DNA of 64,000 bases from Cordilura impudica (taxonomy: Eukaryota; Arthropoda; Insecta; Diptera; Scathophagidae), in the NCBI GenBank assembly GCA_963682025.1, contig OY821518.1, forward strand, positions 30,832,032-30,896,031, given 5' to 3'. The position numbers and the translations under genes are program-made. This document shows, piece by piece, positions 1-10,675 of the stretch (positions within the stretch are counted from its first letter, which is position 1; every line of letters begins with the position of its first letter). A model generated the notes under the pieces. The model had not been told where the DNA came from. It saw nothing but the letters and a program-made list of their open reading frames with translations, and searched no databases.

Positions 1-162
1 TGTTTTTTTAAATCGCACGTGAAAATCTGTAGTGCGGTTTCCCTGGGCCTGAGCAAGACCCCACCCATCCGGCGAGCTAGGCCCCTACGCCAGCACGTGC
101 GACCAGCAAAGGCTCAGGGAAACGGAAGCGGATCTTCCACCAACGCCGCACCATTACAGAAA

Positions 163-180
163 TGGCGCCCAACGTGGGGC
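163..180 (+). other. tRNA-Lys primer-binding-site-like sequence
   Basis: The 18 bases TGGCGCCCAACGTGGGGC are complementary to the 3' end of tRNA-Lys(CTT) including CCA, the kind of site an LTR retroelement uses to prime minus-strand DNA. A CA dinucleotide, the usual LTR terminus, ends at 158, four bases upstream. The GC-rich stretch 50-160 could be the end of a 5' LTR cut by the window edge. No gag or pol follows: DFAENY-type coding sequence begins near 225 on the other strand. The call rests on the 18-base match and position only. Confidence 0.4.
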
Positions 181-225
181 CGATATGTTGATCATTTTCG
201 ATAACCACGTTGCCGCACCATTACA

Positions 226-1403
226 AGTTCATCACACAAAATGACTTGGTGCAGGTACCGAACCGTGCTACGCAAGTAAACAAAGTTTTCACAAATAACA
301 AATAACTAAAATGAGCTGATTGAACCTCATTCTGGGACATAGTTCTATAGTTTTCAGCAAAATCCACTCGCAAAATTAGGTCATTTCGTAGAATTTGATT
401 TTCTGAATACTCAAAGTAACTTTGCTGCGAATGTTTTCTAAAAGTATGCAGTTTAAAGCCGGAAATTGACAGTTCAGCTCAAATAATAAATCTTGCAGTG
501 GCGCGTCTGTGCTGCTTAACATCATCCGATTGTTAACCATTCTCCAATTTTCCCATTGAACTAATTGATCTAACCGATTAAGATACAGCAATGTAAATAG
601 CGCATCCTGTACGTCTTTTACGCGCTTATTGCAGTCATTTGACATACACATTTCATTTTCAACATTGCAACATGTTTTGTTTAAAAGTTCGACAAAATTT
701 GACGGAAATAGAGAAATGGTTTTATTAACGTTCTCTAAAAAGAAAGCCATGTTAGCGTGATATTGGCGTGATATTCAACTAACTCTACTGCTCTTGGTCG
801 ATTTTCATAGAACTTAGTTCGAGAAATGTTTTTATCCGGTTATTCAGTTTTAAAAACTTGATAAGCCTCATCACCTATGACTATCATTAACTTCTTAGCA
901 ACAGGCAGGCTATCAGCTTCAGCTAATATCGTGGATTTTCTGCCAGTAGATTGCACCGAGATATTGTCGCGATTAAAAAATTTTTCAATTACACTGATAT
1001 CATCATCAAATATTTTATCGGGAGCCTTGTCATTCTTTTCTTTGACCTTATATTGTTTAATGAGCGCCTCGAGAACTGCACATTTTTTATCCAAGTTTTT
1101 GGGTAATGCAAGCTCCACTTTTCACATAGCTTTCGCTAAAGTCTGCGCGCACTTATAAGAGCCGTTAGCAGGAAATTTTGTTGTTGCATTTATTTTCTCT
1201 CTTTCTCTAAAATTTGCAACTCGTTGTTTAATTGAAAATTTATTTGTTTTAGCAAGTGATGGGTTGATTTTTAAACTTTCACGAACTTTTTTTCGATAAG
1301 CTCGTACTCGCTCAGCCTCCTTATTTTTATGCACAATAAGTTTTTGCTCATAATTTTTTATATTATCACGATATTTTCTAGATCTTTCTGCAGTTGAAGT
1401 CAT
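226..1403 (-). pseudogene. DFAENY-type DDE-like transposase, broken copy 1
   Basis: This is a decayed copy of the protein family whose better copy starts at 20209. Reading on the minus strand from the Met at 1403, a basic N-terminus (AERSRKYRDN, then EAERVRAYRKKVRESL) leads into LPKNLDKKCAVLEALIKQY and a conserved RDNISVQSTGRK block. One in-frame TGA at 1122-1124 interrupts this part and the frame stops at 840. After a short gap and frameshift, 376-790 encodes EYHANIT, then MAFFLENVNKTISLFPSNF and a cysteine cluster (CCNVENEMC). A further frameshift gives VDFAENYRTMSQNEVQSAHF at about 310-372, which carries the presumed first catalytic Asp. The match fades near 225 after TKSFCVM. I recognise the protein type from uncharacterised arthropod and cnidarian proteins but know no family name. 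It is not functional. Confidence 0.7.
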
Positions 1404-1451
1404 TTTGTTAATTGTGAAACAATAAAAATAAATATAACGATGGAAGCGCAA

Positions 1452-2598
1452 AAATCGCTTTGGGTTTCGGAAAGCTTCAGCTTAAATTTCAGTTGGCAGC
1501 TATCAAATTGAAAATGCAATGTGAAAAAATTGTTATTGAAATTTTATTAAAAATTAAATTTTTAAAAACATTACCCAAGATTAAAAAAATTTTCTCCGAT
1601 TAAAAACTTATACATCTACATACTGCATCGGCGAATCGGCAAAGAGACCAGAAACCCGCTTACTTCCGTCCGCGATTCCTCCAGCGTTGCCATTTTGACT
1701 ACAATTTTAGGCAATTGGCTACTTTAAAAATGCAAACCTACAAAGCGTAGAGGTGTATTTACAAATAACCTTTGCTATGTAATTATAAGATTTATATTGA
1801 CCAAAACATTAAAAAAATATTTCCTTTTGCTTTTGCTTGAAGAAAAGACGGGAAGCGTGGAAAGGGGCCTGGCTGACACTCTTAGTCATGGGCCCACCTC
1901 CCCATTTCACATACACTTTTTAACCGTTCGAAATCGTTTTTTCTTTCAATAAATATCATTTAAGAGTATTTTCATATTGTAACGTACGTTACACACTTTG
2001 TATATATATTTTCAATTATCTTTTTATATAAGCACACATATTTTTTTTTTCAAAGTTCACCATTAACACTCTTTACAGAGCTTGTTAGATTGAAAAAAAA
2101 AATAAATTCAAACCGTGAAATTAAAAAAACCTTTTTTTGGTGACGTACGTTACACACTGTGTGCCCATCTTTGCTTAACATGATTTATATCTTTTGAATT
2201 TCTTTTGAAGGCTGTTTTTACATTTAATTCTTACAGAATGAAATTCATAAGTGGTTGCGGTTCGATTTTTATGACTACCCAAAAAACTTCTTCTTTTAGA
2301 AGAATAAATGAAAATACGAGGTAGGTGTAGATATAGCCCTGCCGCTCTCGACTGGATCACCAGAAAACATGATCCTTCATTTATTTTGAAGGTTGAATAT
2401 ATAGCCTATTATTTCACTAACATAACTTTTGATAACTTTCAAATTTCGCGTTTGGTATACATTTTTTCGGATTTGCCCATATACGCCTTGATTTTCCCTA
2501 CTCTTTTTATTTAATTAGTTTATTAACAAAAAATTTCAAATTCAATTTTTAACTTTGCCTCAGCCATCGTCCATTGTTGAGGCAAGTTGGCATATAAT
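1452..2598. other. Unassigned AT-rich DNA
   Basis: No convincing coding sequence. The 16-base string AACGTACGTTACACAC, built on the palindrome AACGTACGTT, occurs twice, near 1981 and 2143, and may belong to an unrecognised repeat. A moderately GC-rich patch lies at 1620-1690 and another at 1850-1910. Confidence 0.4.
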
Positions 2599-3392
2599 TA
2601 TACCCTATACCACTATGTGGTTTGGGTATAATGACTTTGTGCTGCTGTTTGTAACTACCAAAAATATTTGACCTAGACCCATGTTTAATTATACCGATCG
2701 AATCAGAATCACTATCTGATTCGATTTAACGATGTCCGTCCGTCCGTCCGTCCGTCTGTGTGTCCATGTAAAGCTTGTAATCAAACTGCAGGTCGCAAAT
2801 ATGAATATATTTTGATGAAATTTGGCATTTCATCTTTTATCGGCCATGGGATAAACGATGATGAAATTGGTGAGAATCGGTCCATGTTCAGACCTAGCCC
2901 CCATACAATTGTCCCCTATGAAATCAACATATATTGCCATAAGATCCAAATTATCATACAAATCTTAGTCAAATTGGGTTTGCATGTATATATTACATCC
3001 GTCATTAGTCCAAAAATGATCCCTATTGGACAACTCTTAGTCTTGGCCCCATATAGAGCTGCTTCCCTATCTTCACTTAAATCTATCAAAAAAAAGAAAA
3101 ATGTAGCACTGATTCTTCTCAAATTTTGTTTGTATATATTTTTGCAAAATACAAGAGACTTTACCAAATATGGTCAGGATCGGTCCATTTTTGGGCCTAG
3201 TCCCCATATAGATATAGCATCCGATATGAACTTTTTCATATCTGCAACCGAAAAAATTAATAAAAATCCGACTCAAATTTGGTTTATACTTATTTTCTAT
3301 ATCCAGTTAGTAGGGCCTGAGAGGTAGGGTCTAAACGCATGGTATAGGGTGTCGTATAGTCGGTCTACACCGACTATAATTTTCTTACTTGT
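2599..3392 (+). mobile_element. Family A (mini-me/Helentron-like) copy 1, near full length
   Basis: Starts TATACCCTATACCACTATG with a short hairpin (TATACCC ... GGGTATA). It carries a (GTCC)n microsatellite at 2730-2760 and ends with the palindrome AGTCGGTCTA(C/G)ACCGACT followed by CTTACTTGTT. This is the plan of mini-me/DINE-1 elements, which are non-autonomous Helentrons: GTCY microsatellite, terminal hairpin, no target duplication. At least fifteen other copies or fragments in the window share the sequence. Short open frames inside it are incidental. Confidence 0.75.
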
Positions 3393-3399
3393 TTTAATC

Positions 3400-3900
3400 A
3401 AAAATAATAAATTAACTAACTATGTATGTGTATAACTGCAGTTTTAAAATTCAATTTAAAAATAAGAAAATGTAAAATAAAAAAATTTATAATAAAAATA
3501 TCAAAATACAAACTTTTTATATTAAAAGCGTATCTAGATTGCTTAACAAAAAATTTTTTAAAGTTAATTTAAAAGTCGAAATTCTGACAATATTCTTTAA
3601 ACTTTGTGGCAAATTGCTAAATTTCAAACACCCCATATATTCAATTCTCTGCTTAGTAGTTTCACGTCTACATCTTGATACTCTTAGATTCGATCCGCAT
3701 CTGGTGTTAAAAACGGTTGGATTTCTTACAAAGGTTATTGTGTTATGGCCAATATTCTGCAATGTCTTAAATACAAAAACCAGCATCTGCATTTTATATA
3801 ATCCTTGTACCATGCATTTTTGGAAACATCCTTGTATAGCGATGAAAACTGTTTTTAAAGCTTTATAAAAAAAATCTAATAGAATTTTACTGGGCATACT
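3400..3900 (-). pseudogene. LINE reverse transcriptase C-terminal relic
   Basis: A minus-strand open frame (3897 to 3517) ends with RRETTKQRIEYMGCLKF, NLPQSLKNIVRISTFK and LTLKNFLLSN. This is the typical C-terminal tail of ORF2 in Jockey/CR1-like non-LTR retrotransposons, downstream of the polymerase domain. No catalytic YADD or endonuclease motif is present, so only the last 130 or so residues survive, as expected for a 5'-truncated LINE copy. An AT-rich trailer follows to about 3400, adjoining the end of family A copy 1. The call is by eye from the C-terminal pattern; the clade is uncertain. Confidence 0.6.
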
Positions 3901-4060
3901 TATATGATTTTTTTAAACTTTTATTTTTCAGATAAGGATCTATTTCTTATTTTTTGCTAGAAGTCATACATACATCTCAGATAAATAGAAGAAAGCCTCA
4001 CAAGAAATAGTTTTTTTTTCATAAATGACCGGATGCGCTTTGCAACATCCATCGTAATGA

Positions 4061-4925
4061 AGTAAAAAACTGGGAATACATTATTATTTTTATTATTTTT
4101 GGCGATTTTTGAATTAATCGATTTTTGGCTTTTTTGATTTTAGATTTTAGCGATTTTTTATTGCGGCGATTTTTGACTTGGCGATTTTCGTTTTTTATGA
4201 TTTTTAATTTTTGGCGATTTTAGTTTTTTGTGAATTTCAATTTTAGCGATTTTTAATTTAGGCGAATTTTGTTATACGCGAATTTCAGTTTTGGCGATTT
4301 TTGACTTTGGCGATTGTTTGTTGCGATCTTTGTTTTTTGCGATTTTTGGTTTTGGCGATTTTCGATCTGGCGATTTTTGTTTTTTGTAATTCTTGTTATT
4401 CGCGATTTTCGGTGTTGGCACACAAAGTCTTTTAATACTACAGCGCTACAGATATATGGCGTTAAATATTTGCTTTCTATGGGGTGCCACGCCCACTAAT
4501 CTGATCCCGCCCATTTATTTTCCTAGTACTAAAAATGATGGCTTATGAACTCACGCAAAGTCCCAAGGCTTTATCTATTATAGTACTCTAGATATATGAC
4601 ATTAATTATTTACTTTGTATGGTGGATGTCACGCCCATTGGTCCGATTCCATCCATTATTCCGCGACTCTTCAAATTAGTTCAATATGTGCATGTACAGA
4701 GCCCTTGCTGTCGTAGTACTGTAGATATTATATGTTAAAAATTGCCTTTATATGGAAGGTGCCACGTCCACTTGAAAAAACCAAAAAAAATATGGCCGAT
4801 TTTTTCTTCCGTATATGCAGTTACCTACTGTAAAAATTTCAAAAGGATCGGTTCAGGGGTGTATATAAACCAACAAACATACAAACCAACAAACAATCAA
4901 ACAAAACTTCATTTTTATATATAAG
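4061..4925 (+). repeat. Family G repeat: GGCGATTTTTG minisatellite plus three related modules
   Basis: 4085-4420 is a degenerate run of the motif (T)GGCGATTTT(T)G. It is followed by three related modules of 120-130 bp at about 4440-4560, 4565-4690 and 4700-4790. Each contains 'ATATATGGCGTTAA'-like sequence and a GTGCCACG(C/T)CCACT block. The end reads ACTTCATTTTTATATATAAG. The same motifs in reverse complement occur at 59.6-60.4 kb. No coding capacity is seen. Confidence 0.55.
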
Positions 4926-4979
4926 ATTTTGAAGGGACTGTAAATTAAAAAAAAATAAGTAAATTGTATCTCGTTAACA

Positions 4980-5451
4980 TCTACATGTAATATCAAAACT
5001 CGTAGATAAGGCGATTTCTTGTGACCGATGATTTGCTAAACAGTTTTCTCCCGATTTTGACCAAACGTATCTTATTTTAAAGATATTTCTTTTTCGCTAT
5101 CCACTAGATTTACCGATTTTTAAAATTTTTAATTTTTTTGGCGTAAAATGCATTGAACACATACATACATACTAACACATACAAAAAATTGTGCAATGCT
5201 ATATGTGTGTTTATTAAATTTGTTAATGTGTTGGTGAGTTCATTTTCTCAATTCACAATAATAATTGTGTTGAAATATAATTTTGAAAAATAATTTTGGA
5301 CATAAACCAACAACGACAATAATCTATATTTAAAAGTGTTGAATTGTGAATTGGCTAAAATTGATTAGCATACCTTTAGAGTCTTTATTAAATGAAAATA
5401 TAAATTTGTCATAGAATGTACACTCAAATTTCGAAGGCTGGGATCTGCTAG
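4980..5451 (+). mobile_element. Non-autonomous Helitron family E, diverged copy
   Basis: Shares 'GGCGATTTCTTGTGACCGATG' and 'GATTAGCATACCTTTAG(A/G)GTC' with the other E copies and ends at CTAG (5448-5451) followed by T. The hairpin before the terminus is degraded (ACTCAAATTTCGAAGG). The 5' end is diverged. Confidence 0.6.
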
Positions 5452-5548
5452 TTTACATAGATAGCTTTACCGTTAAAAACTGGATGTTGTGAGTTGATTT
5501 ATCGATATAACATTTTTGGAAAAAATCGCGGACTAAAAAGATTTGTTA

Positions 5549-5866
5549 TCTATAATATTAATAGGCTAGGCGATTTCTTGTGACCGATCTCTTGTTCTGC
5601 CGTTTTATACCGATTTTGACCAAACGTGTATATTATTTGAAAGGTATTTCTTTTTAGCCATTTTGCAGATTTACAGATTTTTAAATTTTTTCCTTTATGT
5701 TGAGAAAATTGCATTTAAAGTTGCTACTAACACATACATATATAAAATTATACAATGCTATATGTGCGTTTATTATATTTGTTAATGTGTTTGTGATTGA
5801 TTAGCATACCTTTAGGGTCTTTATTTAATGAAAAAATAAAATTTCCTGGAACTTGCAATCGAAATG
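5549..5866 (+). mobile_element. Non-autonomous Helitron family E, 3'-eroded copy
   Basis: Begins TCTATAATATTAATAGGCTAGG, as in intact E copies, and follows the family to 'AAATTTCCTGGAACTTGCAATCG'. The hairpin and CTAG terminus are lost. Confidence 0.65.
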
Positions 5867-5959
5867 TAGAACTACTTTGGCAAACATTCGCTGCAAATTA
5901 ATTTGTTCCTTTAAGTTCTGCAAATTACAAGTTTACCTTTGTCGCTCACTTTTATTTGT

Positions 5960-6420
5960 TATACCCTATATCGCTACGTGGTCAGGGTATATGTAATCAG
6001 TTTCTGCTGATGTTTCTGCTGATGCTTGTAAATACGTGACCTAGATCCACCTCTTATTATACCGATCGATTCAGAATCACTTTCTGTGTCTATTAAGCGA
6101 TGTTAGTCCGTCCGTCTGTCCATCCGCGCGTCTGTTCGTCCGCCTGTCTGTCCGTCCGTCCGTCTATCCGTCAGTCTGTCCGTCGGTCTACCCGTCCATT
6201 TGTACTAAAGTCTGTCTGCCTTTCCGAAAGTCTGTCTTTCCGAAAGTCGCTTTGTCTGTCCGTCCCTCTGTTCATCCACCTTATAATCATACTACAGGTC
6301 GCAAACATGAATTTATTTTGATCAAAGCTATTGAATTTGGTCAAAATCGGTGCACGCTCACAAATAAACCTTATTTGGCCAACTAAAATGTTTGTAAGAT
6401 CCAGATTATCATATACTACA
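5960..6420 (+). mobile_element. Family A, 3'-truncated copy with expanded (GTCC)n
   Basis: Starts ATACCCTATATCGCTACGTGG. The microsatellite at 6098-6270 is expanded to about 170 bp of GTCC/GTCT/CGTC variants. Similarity ends around 6420, before the terminal hairpin. Confidence 0.65.
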
Positions 6421-6547
6421 TGGAGTGAAAAGTACGTGGCCTCACATAGAGATGGCGTGACAAGTGCCAATTCTTTCTATTCATTCAGTAGAGCCCACTG
6501 TTAGAACAATTATGTCAAAATTTCCCGACATTTCCATTAATTAGAAA

Positions 6548-7110
6548 AGTTTAAGTTTAAGAAAAAATGGATTGCAAAGATTTTCGTTTTTGGATTAAAC
6601 ATTGTTTTTTGTTGCAAAAAGTAATGTCCAAGTCAAAGAATGGATTGCTGAACGTTATAGCGAATCTTCGCCATCATATTCATATATTAAAAGGTTGTAT
6701 TCTGATTTTAAGAGTGGTCGTACGAACACAATTGATGCAGATGGCCTTGGTTATCCAAAAGAGGCAGTTACCAAAGAAAACGTTGGAAAAGTGCATTAGG
6801 TTGTATTGGATGAACGAAAAATTAAAGTGAGTGAGGTTGCTGGCATTATAGAGATTTCAACAGAATGAATTCGGCATATATTACATCACCATATATGAAA
6901 AAGATGAACAAAAACAGATTCTTGTTCATGCTTCAAAGTATGCTTTGGAGAAGTTTGAAGTAAATTCGACAGAGTTTTTATATCGATTTATAACAATGGA
7001 TTCATTATTATACACCGGACTCCCATAGTCAGTCTGCGGAGTGGCCATAAGAATGCGAAAGCCGACCAAAGCGTCCAAAGATTCCGCTGGAAAGGTTAGG
7101 GATTACCTGA
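6548..7110 (+). pseudogene. Mariner transposase relic, N-terminal half
   Basis: Translated pieces in changing frames match the order of an irritans-type mariner transposase. First come DCKDFRFWIKHCFLL and KSNVQVKEWIAERYSESSPS (helix-turn-helix region), then RLYSDFKSGRTNTIDADGLG (linker), then VVLDERKIKVSEVAGI. After a stop, KQILVHASKYALEKFEVNS leads to YRFITMD, where the Asp is the first catalytic residue. The copy then continues as SQSAEWP and ends in LERLG near 7110, just before another TIR element. Several frameshifts and stops make it non-functional. The rest of the catalytic domain is absent. Confidence 0.75.
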
Positions 7111-7136
7111 AGGAAGGAAAAAATAACTGACAAGTA

Positions 7137-7738
7137 CTGGGCAATTCTATAAAAATGTCAACTTTGATGAAAAAAATTTTTTTTTCATATATATGAAGTA
7201 AGTTTAAAAATATATTAATATATGTTCCAAGTTACATTATATAATTTCTTACAAGAATTCTAGATTATAAAATAATTATAAAATTTATTTGTTAAATTTT
7301 CTTTTAATACATGTTTACGAAGCTTTAGTCATTCCGTCACAATCATTCCGTCATGTCAAATGACAGTTAATAATTTCAACACTATCATAGCTAAGTAGTT
7401 CTGAATTATAATTTTATATTGCTTATATATCATATGTAAAATATTCATTAGTTTAAAAACCTACTAGCTTCTTAATTGACAAAAGTTCCTAGGTTTAAAT
7501 ACCAGGACAGAGTCATGGTAGCAAAAATGTCATTCCGTCACACAATAGGAAATTACTCAAAAATAAAAGAATAAAATGGTGAAAAAATTATGTCTGAGTT
7601 TTTTTTAAATCTCTTACTCATTAACACTCATTTTCAAACTGAAGAATGAATTTTCAATTGAAAATAGCTTTGTGAAATAGCCTTAACTTCAATTTTTCAA
7701 CTCAAAATGTCATTCCGTCACATATGGAATTGCCCTAC
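7137..7738. mobile_element. TIR element with repeated CATTCCGTCAC motif
   Basis: The left end (C)TGGGCAATTCTATA and the right end, read in reverse complement as (T)AGGGCAATTCCATATG, form imperfect terminal inverted repeats. Inside, GTCATTCCGTCA(C/T) or close variants occur at about 7327, 7343, 7526 and 7709. There is no coding capacity. It is probably a MITE; the superfamily is not assigned. Confidence 0.5.
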
Positions 7739-7924
7739 TATGTGTAGTTATTGTACAGGTTGGATGAAGAAATTAAAAAAAACGATCCCACTTAAATAAG
7801 AAAAAAATTTTTTGCCGTCACACCGCCGCACAGTGATTTTGACTGGATTAGAATTTTGATATGCGTTTTTTTTTTTGTCTGACAGGTGGGACTTTAGCCT
7901 TAAATTTTTGCTATAAAACGTAAA

Positions 7925-8302
7925 TATCGCACCTGTACCTCTAAAGTGAGTCAACTCAAGAAAACGATACACAGTGGTCATATCTATCCACTGTAAAAAT
8001 CTTACATCGATTTTTCTAGTCTTTCGCAAAAAAAAATACAGTTGTAACCCTACTTGTATTATAAGAGTAGCTTCTTTAGAATCCACTAAAACGACATATT
8101 TTGAGTTCCACCCAAAAAACTTGTTATTTTTGATGTTCACTGAAAAAATCGCAAAAACAACTACTGTTGTATTATTCGCAATTCTTTACAACGAAACAAC
8201 TGTTTTTAAATTTTGTAGTAAATATTAAAAAAAACCTTTTTTTGCCTCTACTGAAAATTTGTAAATTTTGAGTTGACTCACTTAAGAGGTACAGGTGCGA
8301 TA
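7925..8302. mobile_element. MITE with 34-bp inverted repeats and TA flanks
   Basis: The left arm ATCGCACCTGTACCTCTAAA and its continuation GTGAGTCAACTCAA are mirrored at 8265-8300 (TTGAGTTGACTCACTTAAGA, then GGTACAGGTGCGAT). The arms are flanked by TA. Length is about 378 bp with no coding capacity. TA targets suggest a Tc1/mariner-mobilised MITE. Confidence 0.7.
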
Positions 8303-8652
8303 TATACATTTTCATTTTTAGTTAAGTTTTAGTACAAATGTGAAGTGTTAAAAGGTTAAAAAGGTTTTATTTTATATGTATAATGTCCTAATTCTTGAGG
8401 TAATTTTACAACTAATACTTTTTAAAATGCCTAACTTTGGCTCCCGTTAACTTTTTAGTCCTAATGTTCACAAGGTCCAAAAGTTGGCTTTTTTGAAAGA
8501 GCCCGAGTTAAAATATAATTTATTAAGCTGCGAACGTAAAAGTTGCCTCATATTGGTTCAAGATAGAGAAGTTTCAATGAAAAAGTCGTATGTTTTTACT
8601 TTAGTTAAAAATTTTTTTATTGTCTTTTTAAATATTTCTATATCAATTTTTA
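8303..8652. other. Unassigned AT-rich DNA
   Basis: Nothing recognisable beyond poor open frames. Confidence 0.4.
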
Positions 8653-8935
8653 CTAGCACATATCAGCCCCCGAAATTCGAGTAAAAATTCTAGGAAATTT
8701 TATTTTTTCATTAAATAAAGACCCTAAAAATACGCTAATCAATTTTATGTATGTGTTAGTAGCAACTTTAAATGCAATTTACTCAAAATAAAGGACAAAG
8801 TTGAAAAATCTGTAAATCTGCAAACCGGCTAAAAAGAAATACCTTTCAAATAATATACGTTTGGCCAAAATCGGGATAAAACGGTATAACAAAACATCAG
8901 TCACAAAAAATCACCTAGCCTGTTAATATTATAGA
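8653..8935 (-). mobile_element. Non-autonomous Helitron family E, internally deleted
   Basis: In reverse complement it ends CTAG (8653-8656), has the hairpin region CGAAATTCGAG, and begins TCTATAATATTAACAGGCTAGG. About 110 bp found in other copies, between the 'GATTAGC' and 'AAATTATACAATGC' blocks, is missing. Confidence 0.65.
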
Positions 8936-9062
8936 TTGTAAATTTATAAAATACATAAATTTTTAAATGAAGAAAAATTTTTAATTATATAAAAATGAGT
9001 ATAACTTATTGTTAGTGTTCTGAAAAACTACTTTAAATCAAACAATTTTAGTAAATATTTAT

Positions 9063-9790
9063 TCCAAATAGCCTTGATTTTCATCTTCTAGAAGTTGTTT
9101 AGCTTCTTCGTCTAATTCAATAGAGGTAGTTTTCCATTTTTTAAATTTTGGACATATATGGAACGAAATATACCATAAATTAGCACCTGATGAATTTTCG
9201 GCATTAAATTGCTTATATTGTTTCTGACTAGAGGATCCATCACATCCCCGTTTAGAAATTAAAGTAATGCTGCCATATCCAATTTTTTTTTAATGATCAG
9301 CATCAAGCGTTTTTAGCAATTGTTCTGCAGTATATTCAAGGAGATCTTGCAATTTTATTTCTGCTGAACTTGAAATGACACTAATCTCGATACTCGGGAA
9401 AAGTCCCACAATTCTTTTCATTGGTTCGCTTCCGCAATTCTTTATATTGATTTTTGGTCAACTTCAAATTCAGAAATAGGGTCAACGCTTCTTCTGGAGT
9501 AAATTTTTTAATCTTCAATTGGTGTAGGGATACTTTTCGAAATCCTCTTTTTGCGCCTTTGGCTCACTTCTACTATTTTTTCAATTATTTAAATTTTATT
9601 TTTTTTATTTTGTGTTGGTTGAATTTGGTGCAAAAATGAATCCTAAATCATTTTTTCTTTGATATTCTCCAGCTTGCGCCTTCGAGATCTTTCACTACAT
9701 CTGTCAATTGGATTTGCTGGTCGAGCCTTTTTCCCACTTTCGTTGGCAGTTGTAGATGAGCTCTCAAAAATGAATTCTTTAAAAACCAGT
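9063..9790 (-). pseudogene. RAG1/Transib-like transposase relic, copy 3
   Basis: Minus-strand translation shows the same order of blocks as the intact gene at 21.8-23.8 kb. KKFTPEEALTLFLNLKLTKN followed by QYKELRKR corresponds to LTPDEALSVLVEAKLSRHQY. After a frameshift, SSAEIKLQDLLEYTAEQLL corresponds to SAQVSLQGILDHTTERLL. After a stop, KRGCDGSSSQKQYKQF corresponds to the first catalytic block WGFDGSSGHSSYKQAF. The Asp of CDGSS is the RAG1 D600 equivalent. Similarity becomes weak after LWYISFHICP and the frame ends near 9063. The second and third catalytic residues, the zinc motifs and the terminal repeats are not visible. It is more diverged than the intact copy, so it probably derives from an older or different lineage. 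Confidence 0.65.
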
Positions 9791-9792
9791 CC

Positions 9793-9861
9793 TAGTGACG
9801 TTTGTATGAACCCACGACCCCCGCACGATAGACGAACACGCTACCTACCGGGGCGCTTAAA
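9793..9861 (-). repeat. Possible tRNA-derived SINE head
   Basis: Read on the minus strand, GGTAGCGTGTTCGTCTATCG followed by TGCGGGGGTCGTGGGTTCAT resembles the D-arm/A-box and T-arm/B-box (GGTTCATAC) spacing of a tRNA-derived SINE. The patch is GC-rich compared with its surroundings. No second copy is seen in the window, so this is tentative. Confidence 0.3.
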
Positions 9862-9937
9862 AGGGTGTGTCGTAATAGTTTTTTTTTACCATTTACCTGG
9901 TATTTAATTTTTTTCCCCATTTTATCAACTTTTGTAT

Positions 9938-10097
9938 TCATAACACACAGACGGACGGACGGACATCATTAAATCGACTCATAAATTGATATTGAGTCGA
10001 TCCGTATAATGAAAGATGGGTATAGGTCCAATATTTTTGGTAGCTTCAAACATCAGGGCAAACTCATTGTACCCTCACCACATAGTGGAAAACTTTT
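9938..10097 (-). mobile_element. Family A, 5' fragment
   Basis: Contains the (GGAC)n microsatellite, TCATTAAATCGACTCA and the inverted TATACCC-like end (GTACCCTCACCACATAGTGG). Confidence 0.6.
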
Positions 10098-10675
10098 GTA
10101 TTCATAAATTTGGCACAAAATATCTGACCTTGGGTCAGAAAAATTGTTCTAGTGCGCACAAGCGGAAATTGGCGGCTATACAGTGCAGTATAGGAGTTTA
10201 GGGGAGGGTTCGGACTAAAGAAGAGTGTAAGGCTTTTTTTTATGGCTTTTGATGGGCAGGAGTTATGCTGTATGTATTAAGTGATAGATTTTCGGGAAAT
10301 TTGGAACTTTTTGAATCTTTTTTTTTATTTTCTAAACGACTCAGTAACTTTTCTGTTTCTAACGTTAATAGCTTAGAAGTTACATTAATTATACAAATTT
10401 TTTTTTACTTTAAAATCTTTTAAAACAAAAAAGTTACAGTCATTTAAAAATTTAAATTTACAAAGAAATTTTTAATTTCAGCAAAATACTGAGAAAGTCC
10501 ATTTTCGAATACCCTGTTCGCTATGATATAGTTGAAATAGAATCGCAACTTTTTGGCTCCAGAGGTTCACTGGTATTTAATTTCAAGTGAACAACATAAC
10601 TTTAAAATCAGTATATAAAAAAAAAATGATTTTTGGCCGCATTCTCAAAATATGGTCCACAGTGCGGCGCATTCA
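10098..10675. other. Unassigned AT-rich DNA
   Basis: No gene or known repeat recognised. Poly-T runs lie near 10230, 10320 and 10400. Confidence 0.4.

Noticed and set aside
2758..3327. 189-codon open frame in family A
   Set aside because: The same interspersed repeat gives different broken frames in other copies and matches no protein family.
6100..6470. Ser/Arg-rich frames on both strands
   Set aside because: They are translations of the expanded GTCC microsatellite.
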